The notes: generated from the sequence alone by a model not told the origin. Counted from the stretch's first letter, positions 8,397-17,245 are shown. The stretch: DNA of 64,000 nt from Sphingobacteriales bacterium (GCA_016699615.1 CP064984.1:2762001-2826000); one strand, 5' to 3'. Translations and numbers: made by a program.

Positions 8397-9023
8397 GTTG
8401 GTATTAAAATTATTAATTAGTAATTGATTAAATATACTAATCATTATTGATATTGTAATAATAATTTTTAATACTTTATTTAACATTATTCTGTGGTTTA
8501 GATATAAATCATCGATATAAATATCTAAATTCTCATATTGAAAAATTATTTGAAAATTATTTGATAATTCTAATAATAATGAAATCGTTGTGATAAATAA
8601 TAAAGCGTACTTAAAATATTTTAAAAATGGCAATTTGTTATTTTTTATTGATAATGAATTTGTACTAATTATTAATAGATAAAAAAATAGATATATTGAT
8701 ATTATGATAAAATATTTTATATAATGTGCGTCAATTACATCATCAATAAAAATTGGATTGATTTTGTTCAATATTGTTCTGTGAATTTCATTTGATGAAT
8801 AAATATTACTTAGGTCGAAAATATTAATTGCCTTGTCTATTTGTTTGTCATTTATTTTAAATGAATGTATTGGAGAAATTAATAATGTTGATTCATTATC
8901 AGTAAGATATTTAATCGTTGCATTTAGTTTTTCATATACAAAAATAGAATTGAGTATTATGAAAAGTATTAGAATTAAAATAGGTACTTTGTATTTTAAA
9001 ATATCTTTTATTAGTTTCTGCAT
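8397..9023 (-). CDS. Membrane protein of unknown function, fused in frame to the oxidoreductase
   Basis: This 209-residue frame has four hydrophobic segments at about residues 13-30, 104-122, 138-155 and 185-205, with a polar loop of some 70 residues between the first two that would lie outside the membrane. I recognise no family. It starts 22 bases after the stop of the membrane protein gene at 9046-9963 and so appears to be the last gene of the muramidase-patatin-amidase operon. As assembled it continues without a stop into the quinone oxidoreductase. A membrane-anchored oxidoreductase is possible, but the oxidoreductase part is complete by itself and has no reason to be membrane-bound. A lost stop is the simpler reading. 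Confidence 0.5.
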
Positions 9024-9045
9024 CTTAATTCATTTGATGTTTATC

Positions 9046-9963
9046 TTATTTCTTATTTCCTGAAATGTTGTTTCTAGCGTTTATCAGTTTCATGAGTAAA
9101 TCGTACCAAAATGGCGCGCCAAGTGTTAGAGCAATTACAGTAATAAATAGACCAAAAATATTCACAGATTTATCTTTACATACACAAGCTCCAATTGGCA
9201 AATCAAAGCCTATGATGTCATTTAATAATATATCTTTCTTTTCTTTAAATTCAGCAATCTTTGCTGAATCTGTAATTGTAAAATTAAATTTTGATGCAGT
9301 ATCATTATTTACAATATTTTTTTCTGCATACGAAATCACTACTTGTCTTGCTTCAGGCTGATTGTAGAAGTATTTGAAAAGTTTTATTGAATCTACATTT
9401 AAAGAAATTGTAATAATAAGTGATATAATGAAAATAAAAACTTTTGTACTATTTTTATAAATTACAGTTACACTATTCATGTAATTATTAAATAAATTTG
9501 ATACTTCAATTTTAAAATTCTGAATGTTTGCATTCCCATTTTCATTAAGCAAAAGTAATATCTCAGTTAATTTTGTTTTTAAAGGACTTTCTGGTAAATT
9601 ATTGATTGTAGTTTGTAGATTATTTATATTACTTGATAATGTAATATTACCTAATAATTTTTCTATTAATGCTGTAGAAAAATCATCAGCACCAATATAT
9701 TCTGGTTTGTTATTACTAAATGGATTAATTTTATTGAACTTACCTGATAATGTTGGTAATGTAGATAAATCTTTTATTTGAGTTGAACTATATAAATTGT
9801 TTAATATATTATTATCTCCAAATAACATTTCTAAAGATTTATATAATAATCTGCCTCTTCTGTTTATAAACATAGCTGTCAACTCGTTGATGAATGATAC
9901 TAAACTACTCAATAAAAAGAATACTACAATTAGTGATATGGCAACTTCAATGATAACTAACAT
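9046..9963 (-). CDS. Conserved-type membrane protein of the amidase/patatin operon
   Basis: This 305-residue protein has a signal-anchor-like first helix (about 3-28), followed by FINELTAMFINRRGRLLYKSLEMLFGD. A soluble region of about 120 residues comes next, then a second helix (about 175-190) and a final helix at about 268-285 within GLFITVIALTLGAPFWYDLL. The ending GAPFWYDLLMKLINARN recalls a family of uncharacterised membrane proteins that I have seen described only as hypothetical. Two cysteines lie close together (GACVCKD, about 258-262). The gene lies 7 bases from the amidase gene and 22 bases from the next membrane protein, so it belongs to the same transcript. A role in the envelope alongside the peptidoglycan and lipid hydrolases is inferred from position only. 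Confidence 0.55.
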   Translation of the reverse strand: MLVIIEVAISLIVVFFLLSSLVSFINELTAMFINRRGRLLYKSLEMLFGDNNILNNLYSSTQIKDLSTLPTLSGKFNKINPFSNNKPEYIGADDFSTALIEKLLGNITLSSNINNLQTTINNLPESPLKTKLTEILLLLNENGNANIQNFKIEVSNLFNNYMNSVTVIYKNSTKVFIFIISLIITISLNVDSIKLFKYFYNQPEARQVVISYAEKNIVNNDTASKFNFTITDSAKIAEFKEKKDILLNDIIGFDLPIGACVCKDKSVNIFGLFITVIALTLGAPFWYDLLMKLINARNNISGNKK

Positions 9964-9970
9964 ATATTAT

Positions 9971-10825
9971 TTATTTTATAGTTAATAGTGTTCTATATAT
10001 CCAACCTTGTGTTTTTTTATTTTTTACAACTAATATTCCTTTGCTGTTTTTTTCTTTATATGCAACTTCATCAGAAGAATTACATTTATATACTTTACAC
10101 CAATTTCCCCATGTTTCTATTAAACCTACTTCATAACCAATTTGAAGAGACGGTTTTATAATATTGCTGTCACTATTTGAGTTATCGCTTTTTCTAAAGT
10201 TTGTATCTTTAGTATTTACTTTATAAATTTTTCCAATATTATCTGTAACTCCAAATACTTCTGTTTTGAATAAATCCCAATCAAATGCTGGTCCTGGATC
10301 TTGTTTTCGTCCAGCAGAAATATCATCATGGCCAAGTACTCTGTTGAGTTGATAATGATTTACTAAAAGTTTAGATACTGCAATAACTGCATCCATTTGT
10401 GCTTTTGGATATTTTTCCCATTTTGTTTGTGTTACAAATTTGTGTTTGTGTTTGATTGTTATAATATTTGATGCTTTTACGTTTTTTACATCATGACCCA
10501 TGTTGATGATTTCAATACCAATTGATCTTGTATTGAAACTTGAAGTAATTTCATTCCAACAACTATATCCTGCATGTGCTCCAGCTTTATTAAATGGAAT
10601 CATTTGGTATATAGTTCCATCTCTGTCTATGACTAAATGTACTGATGCTTTTGTGCCAGAAAGAACATTTAATGAATCAACTAAATTACCAGCTGTGTAA
10701 TGTATGATTAAGTCTTTGGGCATGTTATCTGGTGTGCCATACTCTCTTATAATACTCGCTTTTCTAGTGTGGTTGATTTTTTCTGTTGCATTTTCTGCAA
10801 CTAATTTGTGATCTACGATTTTCAT
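9971..10825 (-). CDS. N-acetylmuramoyl-L-alanine amidase (Amidase_2 type) with C-terminal SH3-like domain
   Basis: This 284-residue protein cleaves the bond between N-acetylmuramic acid and the peptide stem. The Amidase_2 domain (about 30-190) shows the zinc-site segments LIIHYTAGN and VLGHDDISAGRKQDPGPAF, and the middle motifs VHLVIDRDGTIYQMIPF, AGAHAGYS and SIGIEIINMG. From about residue 200 a second domain (KIYKVNTKDTNFRKSD ... YEVGLIETWGNWCKVYKC ... GWIYRTLL) looks like a bacterial SH3 domain, which usually binds peptidoglycan. There is no signal peptide, so export would need a dedicated system or lysis. It is part of a closely packed operon with a patatin-like phospholipase and a muramidase relic. 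This fits an effector or lysis function rather than cell-wall recycling. Confidence 0.88.
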   Translation of the reverse strand: MKIVDHKLVAENATEKINHTRKASIIREYGTPDNMPKDLIIHYTAGNLVDSLNVLSGTKASVHLVIDRDGTIYQMIPFNKAGAHAGYSCWNEITSSFNTRSIGIEIINMGHDVKNVKASNIITIKHKHKFVTQTKWEKYPKAQMDAVIAVSKLLVNHYQLNRVLGHDDISAGRKQDPGPAFDWDLFKTEVFGVTDNIGKIYKVNTKDTNFRKSDNSNSDSNIIKPSLQIGYEVGLIETWGNWCKVYKCNSSDEVAYKEKNSKGILVVKNKKTQGWIYRTLLTIK

Positions 10826-10843
10826 AATATATTGTTTTATGGA

Positions 10844-12435
10844 TTAAGAATTATTTATACTTTCACTATATAGTATCTTTCTTTGTTTTTTGTATTTTTC
10901 CCAATCGAATTTTGTTAAATATTCAATTCCAGCTTCAACACCTTTTAAGAATAAAGCTCTTTTATTTTCTTCGTTCATATAAAAATCCAACCAATTGGCT
11001 TTAGTTTCATAGGTATTGATATTTGCAATAGAATATTCTTCGTAGAATTTGTTTTTACTTAAAAAATCTTTATCATAATTAGATTTAAGAACATTGAATA
11101 TTTTGCCGATGTATTGAATTAAATTATTTATCTCTGAATTGTCTTTTTCTTTACTATCATTTATTCTTGCGCCAATTGTGGGTAATCTTGGTTCAATAAT
11201 ATTTGGATTGTGAAATAAACTTATTGGAAAATTTGAAATTGCGCCACCATCAATGAAAATAGCTCTTTTTTTTGATTTTTTATCTGGAACAAATAATGGT
11301 TCAAAGAAAATTGGAATTGACATAGAAGCTCTCACATATTGTGCGGGATTTGTTTCTTTTGGATTTTTCCAAAACATTGCTGCTTGTTTGGGTAGTTCAA
11401 TTTTGTTTTGTGATGCTAAATCTATTGTTATAAAAGTATAGTCAGCGGAGATACCTTTTAATCCAATATTATTTTCTTTGGTGTCTTTTTCAATTTTTTC
11501 ATTTGATTCATTAATATCTTTGGTGTCTTTTTCAATTTTTTTAATTGACTCACTATTATCTTCTATATTGTTGATTTTGATGTAGTTATTAAATGATGCT
11601 TGTACTTCTTTAATTCTATTTTCTATTTCATTATCACTATCTATTTTATATGCAAAACTAGTTTCTCTCAATTTGAAAGTTATTGACGTTTCATTATTCA
11701 ACTTATTATTGAACGTATATTTGTAAGTATTTTCTTCTGCATTAATTTTGAATTTTGCTTTTGAATCTAAATCAGCCTGATTATTAATTTTTGCAACATC
11801 TAAATTTTCTTTAATAAATATTTCAAATTCTTCTCCTTTATTAATTCCATAATTTGCTTTTTTAAACTTAAAATACATATATCCAAACAATACTGTGACT
11901 ACTAAAAATATGATGAAGAAAAATAGTAAAACTTTTGTGCAAATGATGAATATTGAAGTATGAGTGGGAAATAAAATATTAATAAAAATGATATAAATAT
12001 ATAGATTACTATAGTATATAAAAACCAATCATTTTTGGATATTATACTTTTTATCATTGCTCTAAAAAACCAATGTCCATCAATAAATTCGTGCATCTTC
12101 ATATTTTGCAAAATTTCAAACAACTTTGGTGTTTTAGTTTCTGATTTATTATTGCCTAATGCAGCTAAAAATAGTGTGTTGATTGCTCCTGCACTTGTAC
12201 CAGCAAGTCTTAAAAAACGTATACCTACAAACTCTAAAACAAAACAAAATCCTACTAATGACAATCCTAATGTTCCGCCACCTTCTTGTACTAAATCTAT
12301 GTATTGATTTCCATTTTCATCTAAAACATCTGAGTATTGTTTGTCTTCTGCTTTTATATTATCAAGTTTTGTAATTAATTTTTTTCCTTCTTCATCTATG
12401 TTTAAATATTCTGTTATTTTATCAAATTCATTCAT
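10844..12435 (-). pseudogene. Patatin-like phospholipase with internal membrane segments, frameshifted
   Basis: Two overlapping frames together encode one patatin protein of about 530 residues. The first (12435 to 11902) has the oxyanion-hole motif EGGGTLGLSLVGFCF and the nucleophile elbow GTSAGAIN (about residues 80-87). The second (to 10844) holds the catalytic aspartate of IFIDGGAISNFPISLF. Between them lie two hydrophobic segments and a polar insertion of about 150 residues that ordinary patatins lack; it contains a 13-codon tandem duplication (KKIEKDTKDINES, EKIEKDTKENN). The break requires a one-base deletion somewhere in 11902-12028. The family hydrolyses acyl chains from phospholipids. 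The stop is 18 bases from the amidase gene. Whether the gene is dead or the break is a sequence error cannot be decided here. Confidence 0.8.
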
Positions 12436-12447
12436 TGTATATAGTTT

Positions 12448-13187
12448 TTAGTCTTTTACCCAAATTTCTAATTGTCCTTGTGGAGCATTGATATTTACTT
12501 TCTTTATTTCAAATTTATTTACTTCTGTATCAATGAAATTCTTTAGCTCATTAGCAAGAATTTTATCAGCTTCATTAAAATATCTGATTTCATTTGTTTT
12601 TATTGAGATATCTTTCATGTCTTCTGCTGGTGGTATAATCCAGTCGGTTTTTCTAAGAATATTTTGAATTTGTTCTAAGTATTTTATATTACCATACTGT
12701 ATATATGCCTTTTTTTTTATTGTTTTTTGCTCAAGTGTTTTTGTATCAGGATTGTAAACATTTTTAGAATTATCATTAATTTTATTGATTATAATTGATT
12801 GCTTTTCAATTAGATTAGCTTGAATTATTGAATCTGATTTTTTTTTTTTATCTTTTCAAGATTTTTAATTTGTTGGGTTATATTATTCAAACTATCATGC
12901 AGTAATGTTATGTCATTTGCTAAAGTTTTAAGATATCTAATCCAAGATTTTCTTACTTCCGTATCTGTACTAACTGTAGCATAATATCTAGCTAATTCTA
13001 TTTTTTGGTCTAAATTATCTGGTCTTGCTACTATACTTTCTACAAATTTAGAGTTGAAAGTCATTTCATTTATGTTTGCACTTTTATTTTTAAAATGATT
13101 TTCGCTAAATAATGTTGTAAGTGGAATAATTAAACTTCCAATAACAAAAGCAATTATGGTATAAATACCATTTTTATTCTTTTCCAT
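12448..13187 (-). pseudogene. One-TM protein of unknown function, frame broken in an A12 run
   Basis: The first frame (13187 to about 12850) starts MEKNKNGIYTIIAFVIGS with one membrane helix (about residues 8-26), then a soluble helical part ending EKIKKK. At a run of twelve adenines (minus strand, 12849-12838) the frame must slip by one base to continue as SDSIIQANLIEKQSIIINK. It then runs through DWIIPPAEDM and ends GQLEIWVKD with a TAA at 12450-12448. The joined product is about 247 residues: an N-terminal anchor and a soluble domain. I recognise no family. It lies 12 bases upstream of the patatin gene and 43 bases after the muramidase relic, so it is probably co-transcribed with them. The long A run makes transcriptional slippage as likely as true loss. 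Confidence 0.6.
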
Positions 13188-13230
13188 AAAGTAGATATAT
13201 TATATATTATATGTTATATGTATAATAAGA

Positions 13231-13901
13231 TTATATTATAATATAATCTTCTGGCATTAAAAAGAAGTTTGCTTGTTCAACTAAAACTGCTTCTGCTTCT
13301 CTTCTAATTAAAAGACCTCTCGTATTTGGATTATTTTCCCAAATCCTTTTCATAGACCTAATTTCTTTAGCAATCTCTTTTAAATCTTTTGTTTTAACTA
13401 ATGGTACAATATTTTTCATTTCTGTTCTGCCGGTTCCAACTAAACTGCTACCTCTGTTGTAGACTATAGAAAGCAATGCACCTTGTGCATCTGGTGGTAG
13501 TAACTCTATACCTTTATATACTTTTACAGTTTTTTTACCAAATTCTGGTAATGTTTTAGTGTAAAATACTTCTAATGCACTTTCATAAGGTATTTCAAGT
13601 TCTTTAATTTTATTGCTTAAAGCATTTTTTGCATTTGGTCTGCACCTTGTGGTATTGGTGGCAATACATTTGATAAAAAGAATTCAATCTTAGTTACTGT
13701 ATTTGAGCCAAATATTGCATCAACTTCTTTTCCAGCAAATCCAAGTTTTTTTTGAATATCTTTCTTTAATTGGATTAAATCTGAAGATAATTCTGTGATG
13801 CCTAATTGTCTTGCTAATTCATTGCAAGTAGTTTTGTCGAATATTGCAGTTTGTGCAACATTCAATCTTTTCTGAATGTTTTTAATTCTTGTTTCTAACA
13901 T
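13231..13901 (-). pseudogene. Pesticin-type muramidase with peptidoglycan-binding-like N-terminus, internally deleted
   Basis: Starting at the ATG at 13901, the N-terminal part LETRIKNIQKRLNVAQTA ... KEVDAIFGSNTVTKIEFFL resembles a peptidoglycan-binding domain, followed by the linker LPPIPQGADQMQK. The frame then shifts near 13625, at GCAAAAAATGC, and continues with EIPYESALEVFY, TLPEFG, LLPPDAQGALLSIVYNRGSS, MKRIWENNP and LIRREAEAVLVEQA. These are the C-terminal half of pesticin-like muramidases. In intact relatives about 60-70 residues carrying the catalytic glutamate and the G(I/Y)GYDLG-like segment lie between these parts. They are missing here, so the product cannot be an active enzyme even if the frame is repaired. 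It is the first gene of the operon leading to the patatin and amidase genes. Confidence 0.72.
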
Positions 13902-13981
13902 AGTATAAAATTTATGGTTAACAAATACTATGTGAATATAATACAATTATGTATTAAACAAAAATATTATTTAGTTTTTTT

Positions 13982-14995
13982 TTATTTTAAAAACACTTCT
14001 AAAACTTTGGTGATTTTTTCATTTTCTATCAAGAAGCCATCATGTCCGTAAGGTGAATCTATTTTTACAAATAAGGAATGTGGAATTAATTCAGCCATCA
14101 ATTCTTGTTCTTCTAATGGATATAGGAAATCACTTTCTATACCTAAAACAACAACATTACATTTGATTGCAGACAAGACATCTTTTGCATTTGTTCTGCC
14201 TCTTTCTATATTATGATTATCCATTGCTTTAGATAATATGTAGTAAGAATAGGCATTAAATCTTTGTGCTAATTTTTCTCCTTGATATCTTTGATAGGAA
14301 CATGCTCTAAAATTTTCAAGTTTTGTATTGTCTTTGTCTTCTTGTGTAATGTTGTATGCTTTGTAATTTCTGTATGAAATTAGCCCAATACTTCGTGCAG
14401 CTTTCATTCCATTTATTCCAGCATTATCATCATCATTACCAAAAGTACAATCTGCTTCTATTGCCATTCTCTGCGATTCATTGAAGGCAATGCCCCAAGG
14501 TGAATGTTTTATATTTGTTGCTCCTAATAATATATTTTCAAAAATACTAGGTTCTTGAATTGTCCATTCTAAAAGCTGTTGGCCACCCATTGAAAATCCA
14601 CAGGCAAAATGTATTTTTTCTATGCCTAAATGAATCCTAAGTAATGTAAGTGTTCTTACCATATCACGTACGGTAACAGTTGGAAAATCGTTATAATATT
14701 TCTTTCCTGTTTCGTGGTTGATAGATAATGGACCAGTAGAACCATAGCATGAACCTAACATGTTTGCACAAACAATAAAATATTTCTTTGGGTCTAAAAA
14801 ATATCCATCTCCAACCATTCCTGGCCACCATTCTTCTGGATTGGAATTTGCAGAAAATGCATGACAAATCCATACAACGTTAGATTTATCTTCATTCATT
14901 TTTCCAAATGTATGATAAGCAATTTCTACATTTTTTAGTGTTCTACCACATTCTAATGTAATATCTTCTTGTATTTTAAAAATATTAGGATTCAC
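13982..14995 (-). CDS. metX: Homoserine O-acetyltransferase
   Basis: This 337-residue alpha/beta-hydrolase-fold enzyme activates L-homoserine with acetyl-CoA for methionine synthesis; some family members use succinyl-CoA and the sequence alone does not separate the two. The nucleophile elbow GFSMGGQQLLEW is present. So are ANMLGSCYGSTGP near the N-terminus, the aspartate in GIESDFLYPLEEQ and the histidine of SPYGHDGFLIE, which complete the Ser-Asp-His triad. The length suits the short MetX forms of Bacteroidota. It follows metY after 30 bases and so lies in the same transcript, downstream of the cysteine-rich leader described below. MetX makes O-acetylhomoserine, the substrate of MetY. Confidence 0.94.
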   Translation of the reverse strand: MNPNIFKIQEDITLECGRTLKNVEIAYHTFGKMNEDKSNVVWICHAFSANSNPEEWWPGMVGDGYFLDPKKYFIVCANMLGSCYGSTGPLSINHETGKKYYNDFPTVTVRDMVRTLTLLRIHLGIEKIHFACGFSMGGQQLLEWTIQEPSIFENILLGATNIKHSPWGIAFNESQRMAIEADCTFGNDDDNAGINGMKAARSIGLISYRNYKAYNITQEDKDNTKLENFRACSYQRYQGEKLAQRFNAYSYYILSKAMDNHNIERGRTNAKDVLSAIKCNVVVLGIESDFLYPLEEQELMAELIPHSLFVKIDSPYGHDGFLIENEKITKVLEVFLK

Positions 14996-15025
14996 TATGT
15001 AATTGTTATTTCTTAAGTATGTAAA

Positions 15026-16318
15026 TTATGCATTTAATGCTTGGTCAAAATCTGCTTTTATATCATCTATATGTTCAATACCTACTGAAACTCTTATTGC
15101 ATTTTTTGCTACTCCAGATGCTTTTTGTTCTTCATCTGATAATTGCTCATGTGTTGTAGATGCTGAATGTATTACCAATGTTTTTGCATCGCCTACGTTT
15201 GCTAAATGTGATGCGAGTTTTACTGAGTTTACAAATTTTGTTGCTGCATCATAGCCACCTTTTACCTCAAAAGTAAATACTGAGCCAAAGCCATTTGTAA
15301 GGTATTTTTTACCTAATTCATGGTATGGTGAGTTGCTTAAGCCTGTGTAGGTTACACTTTCTACTTTTGGATGATTTTGCAACCATTCTGCTAATGCCAT
15401 TGCATTTTGGTTGTGTCTTTCTACTCTTAGTGATAATGTTTCTAAACCTTGTAATAATAAAAATGAATTGAAAGGAGAGATGGCTGGTCCCCAATCTCTT
15501 AAACCTTCTACTCTTGCTCTAATAATATATGCAATATTTCCGAATGGACCAGGTGTGCCAAAAACATTCCAAAAATTTAATCCATGATAACCTTCGCTTG
15601 GTTCTGTAAACTGCGGATATTTTCCATTTCCCCAATTGTAATTTCCACCATCTATGATTACACCACCAATACTTGTTCCATGTCCGCCAATCCATTTTGT
15701 TGCAGATTCTACTACTATATGTGCACCATGTTTTAATGGTTGAAATAAATAGCCACCAGCACCAAATGTATTATCAACAACAATTGGAATATCATATTTT
15801 TCTGATAGTGCTTTAAATGCTTCCCAGTTTGGCACATTTCCTCTTGGATTACCTATAGATTCTAAATAGATTGCTCTTGTATTATCATCAATTAATTTTT
15901 CGAAACTTTCTGGGTTGTCGCCATCTGCGAATCTACATTCAACACCTAATCTTTTGAATGCTACCTTAAATTGATTGTAGGTACCACCATATAAAAATGA
16001 AGTAGATACAAAATTTTGTCCTGCTTCTAGTATATTGTTTAATGCTATAAATTGTGCTGATTGACCTGATGCAGTTGCTAATGCTGCAACGCCACCTTCT
16101 AATGCTGCAATTCTTTTTTCAAATACATCTGTCGTTGGATTCATTAATCTTGTATAGATGTTTCCAAATTCTCTTAATCCGAATAGATTTGCGGCATGTG
16201 TGGTATCTTTAAATTGATACGATGTTGTTTGATAAATTGGTACTGCACGTGAGCCTGTTGTTGGATCTGCTTCTTGTCCTGCGTGTAGTTGTAATGTTTC
16301 AAATTTGTAGTTGCTCAT
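15026..16318 (-). CDS. metY: O-acetylhomoserine / O-acetylserine sulfhydrylase
   Basis: This 430-residue PLP enzyme of the Cys/Met metabolism family replaces the acetyl group of O-acetylhomoserine (and often O-acetylserine) with sulfide. It begins KFETLQLHAGQEADPTTGSRAVPIYQTTSY and has TRLMNPTTDVFEKRIAALEGG. The PLP-stacking region is YGGTYNQF, and VVDNTFGAGGYLFQP contains the PLP-binding aspartate. The Schiff-base lysine lies in VESATKWIGGHG. The C-terminal GDAKTLVIHSASTTHEQL is typical of MetY rather than cystathionine enzymes. The gene is preceded by a cysteine-coding leader and terminator, which predicts control by cysteine supply, and is followed by metX. This makes a direct-sulfhydrylation route to homocysteine the likely pathway. 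Confidence 0.95.
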   Translation of the reverse strand: MSNYKFETLQLHAGQEADPTTGSRAVPIYQTTSYQFKDTTHAANLFGLREFGNIYTRLMNPTTDVFEKRIAALEGGVAALATASGQSAQFIALNNILEAGQNFVSTSFLYGGTYNQFKVAFKRLGVECRFADGDNPESFEKLIDDNTRAIYLESIGNPRGNVPNWEAFKALSEKYDIPIVVDNTFGAGGYLFQPLKHGAHIVVESATKWIGGHGTSIGGVIIDGGNYNWGNGKYPQFTEPSEGYHGLNFWNVFGTPGPFGNIAYIIRARVEGLRDWGPAISPFNSFLLLQGLETLSLRVERHNQNAMALAEWLQNHPKVESVTYTGLSNSPYHELGKKYLTNGFGSVFTFEVKGGYDAATKFVNSVKLASHLANVGDAKTLVIHSASTTHEQLSDEEQKASGVAKNAIRVSVGIEHIDDIKADFDQALNA

Positions 16319-16352
16319 GATTATTTATTTTATATTTTAAAAATTTATTTAT

Positions 16353-16380
16353 AAAAAAACCTTCCAGATGAGGAAGGTTT
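16353..16380 (-). terminator. Attenuator terminator before metY
   Basis: On the minus strand, AAACCTTCC (16380-16372), a six-base loop and GGAAGGTTT (16365-16357) form a 9-bp stem directly followed by more T residues (to 16353). It lies between the leader peptide and the metY start, so it would stop transcription before metY. The leader ORF contains GGAAGGT (16420-16414), which can pair with the 5' arm and act as antiterminator. Confidence 0.8.
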
Positions 16381-16407
16381 ATATTTTAGTTACTTTTTTA
16401 GACAATA

Positions 16408-16476
16408 TTATCTACCTTCCAATGTAATGGTATTGCAACAACAACAAGAAAAGATAGAGAAAAGATAATTTTTCAT
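16408..16476 (-). CDS. Poly-cysteine leader peptide controlling metY-metX
   Basis: This is a 22-residue ORF with start ATG 16476-16474 and stop TAA 16410-16408. It reads Met-Lys-Asn-Tyr-Leu-Phe-Ser-Ile-Phe-Ser, four consecutive Cys (TGT TGT TGT TGC, 16446-16435), then Asn-Thr-Ile-Thr-Leu-Glu-Gly-Arg. The last codons contain GGAAGGT, complementary to the 5' arm of the terminator at 16380. In the classical attenuation scheme, a ribosome stalled on the cysteine codons for lack of Cys-tRNA leaves GGAAGGT free to form the antiterminator. A ribosome that reaches the stop codon covers it, so the terminator forms. Cysteine-responsive poly-Cys leaders are known from mycobacteria. I know of none for metY in Bacteroidota. 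The peptide itself probably has no other function. Confidence 0.8.
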   Translation of the reverse strand: MKNYLFSIFSCCCCNTITLEGR

Positions 16477-16505
16477 AATTTATTATTTAATTTTTCAACC
16501 ATTAT

Positions 16506-17219
16506 TTATCTCAAAATAGATATCAGTTGTTTTTTTATAAATACCTGCCTTGTAATAATCATGTAAAGCACTTCTGGTATTGAATACCTTTCTGCTATAT
16601 CATACATCCTAATTTTACCATTTTCATAATCTTTAAAGCAATTATTAATGTCACTTTCTCTTAATTCATATGGTAACATTAATTCCATTGCAATAAATAA
16701 AGGAAATCTTTCAATATATTCTGGTTTACTTAAACCTGTAGTTTTAAATGAATCATTTACATCCGATTTAGACACATGTAACTGTTCTGTAACATCTCGT
16801 ACGGATTCTGTAAATAATTCTTTATAATTATCAACTTCTTCAAAATAAATATGTAAAAGTTCTTTTAGATATGCATATCTTTTTACACAAAAAGTAATGT
16901 TGTCTGATAATAATATAATAATTTTATTACCAATATTAAATTTAAAACTATATGTATCTGCTCTACCAAATCTACTTTTATGAATATATCTTTTAATATG
17001 AGGGTAAGTAGTTCCTATTTTAGACTTTGACAGAAATAAGCTATTTATGTGTTTTGAAAACTGGGAAACACTAAAGTGCAAATTTTTTTTATGATTAATT
17101 GGATCAAAATCAATACAAGATAAAGAAGACAAGTCGTAGTTTATAGTCGTAATAAAATTCTTATTTAAATTTTGTATGGCTTTTGTATATGTAACAACAT
17201 CAGTAAGGCTAATATCCAT
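16506..17219 (-). CDS. Hypothetical protein, possibly a degenerate ImmA/IrrE-like protein
   Basis: This 237-residue soluble protein is not one I recognise firmly. The middle and end recall ImmA/IrrE regulators and peptidases. AYLKELLHIYFEEV stands where the HExxH helix would be, FPLFIAMELMLPYELRESDI resembles their A.ELLMP segment, and DIAERYSIPEVLYMII resembles the following helix. The metal-binding HExxH itself is absent (ELLHI), so peptidase activity is not expected. The first 120 residues match nothing I know. It is preceded by an 80-residue gene 26 bases upstream, transcribed from a good promoter at 17525-17557. It ends 30 bases before the metY leader, so read-through into the leader is possible. 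Confidence 0.45.
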   Translation of the reverse strand: MDISLTDVVTYTKAIQNLNKNFITTINYDLSSLSCIDFDPINHKKNLHFSVSQFSKHINSLFLSKSKIGTTYPHIKRYIHKSRFGRADTYSFKFNIGNKIIILLSDNITFCVKRYAYLKELLHIYFEEVDNYKELFTESVRDVTEQLHVSKSDVNDSFKTTGLSKPEYIERFPLFIAMELMLPYELRESDINNCFKDYENGKIRMYDIAERYSIPEVLYMIITRQVFIKKQLISILR

Positions 17220-17245
17220 ATATTATATATTATATGTTATATGGA

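Noticed and set aside
11902..12028. Programmed -1 ribosomal frameshift in the patatin gene
   Set aside because: No proper X_XXY_YYZ heptamer is present in the right frame, and similar one-base losses occur in many other genes.
16319..16505. SAM or other methionine riboswitch in front of metY
   Set aside because: The interval is short and is fully accounted for by the leader ORF and terminator; none of the conserved helices of a SAM aptamer is visible.
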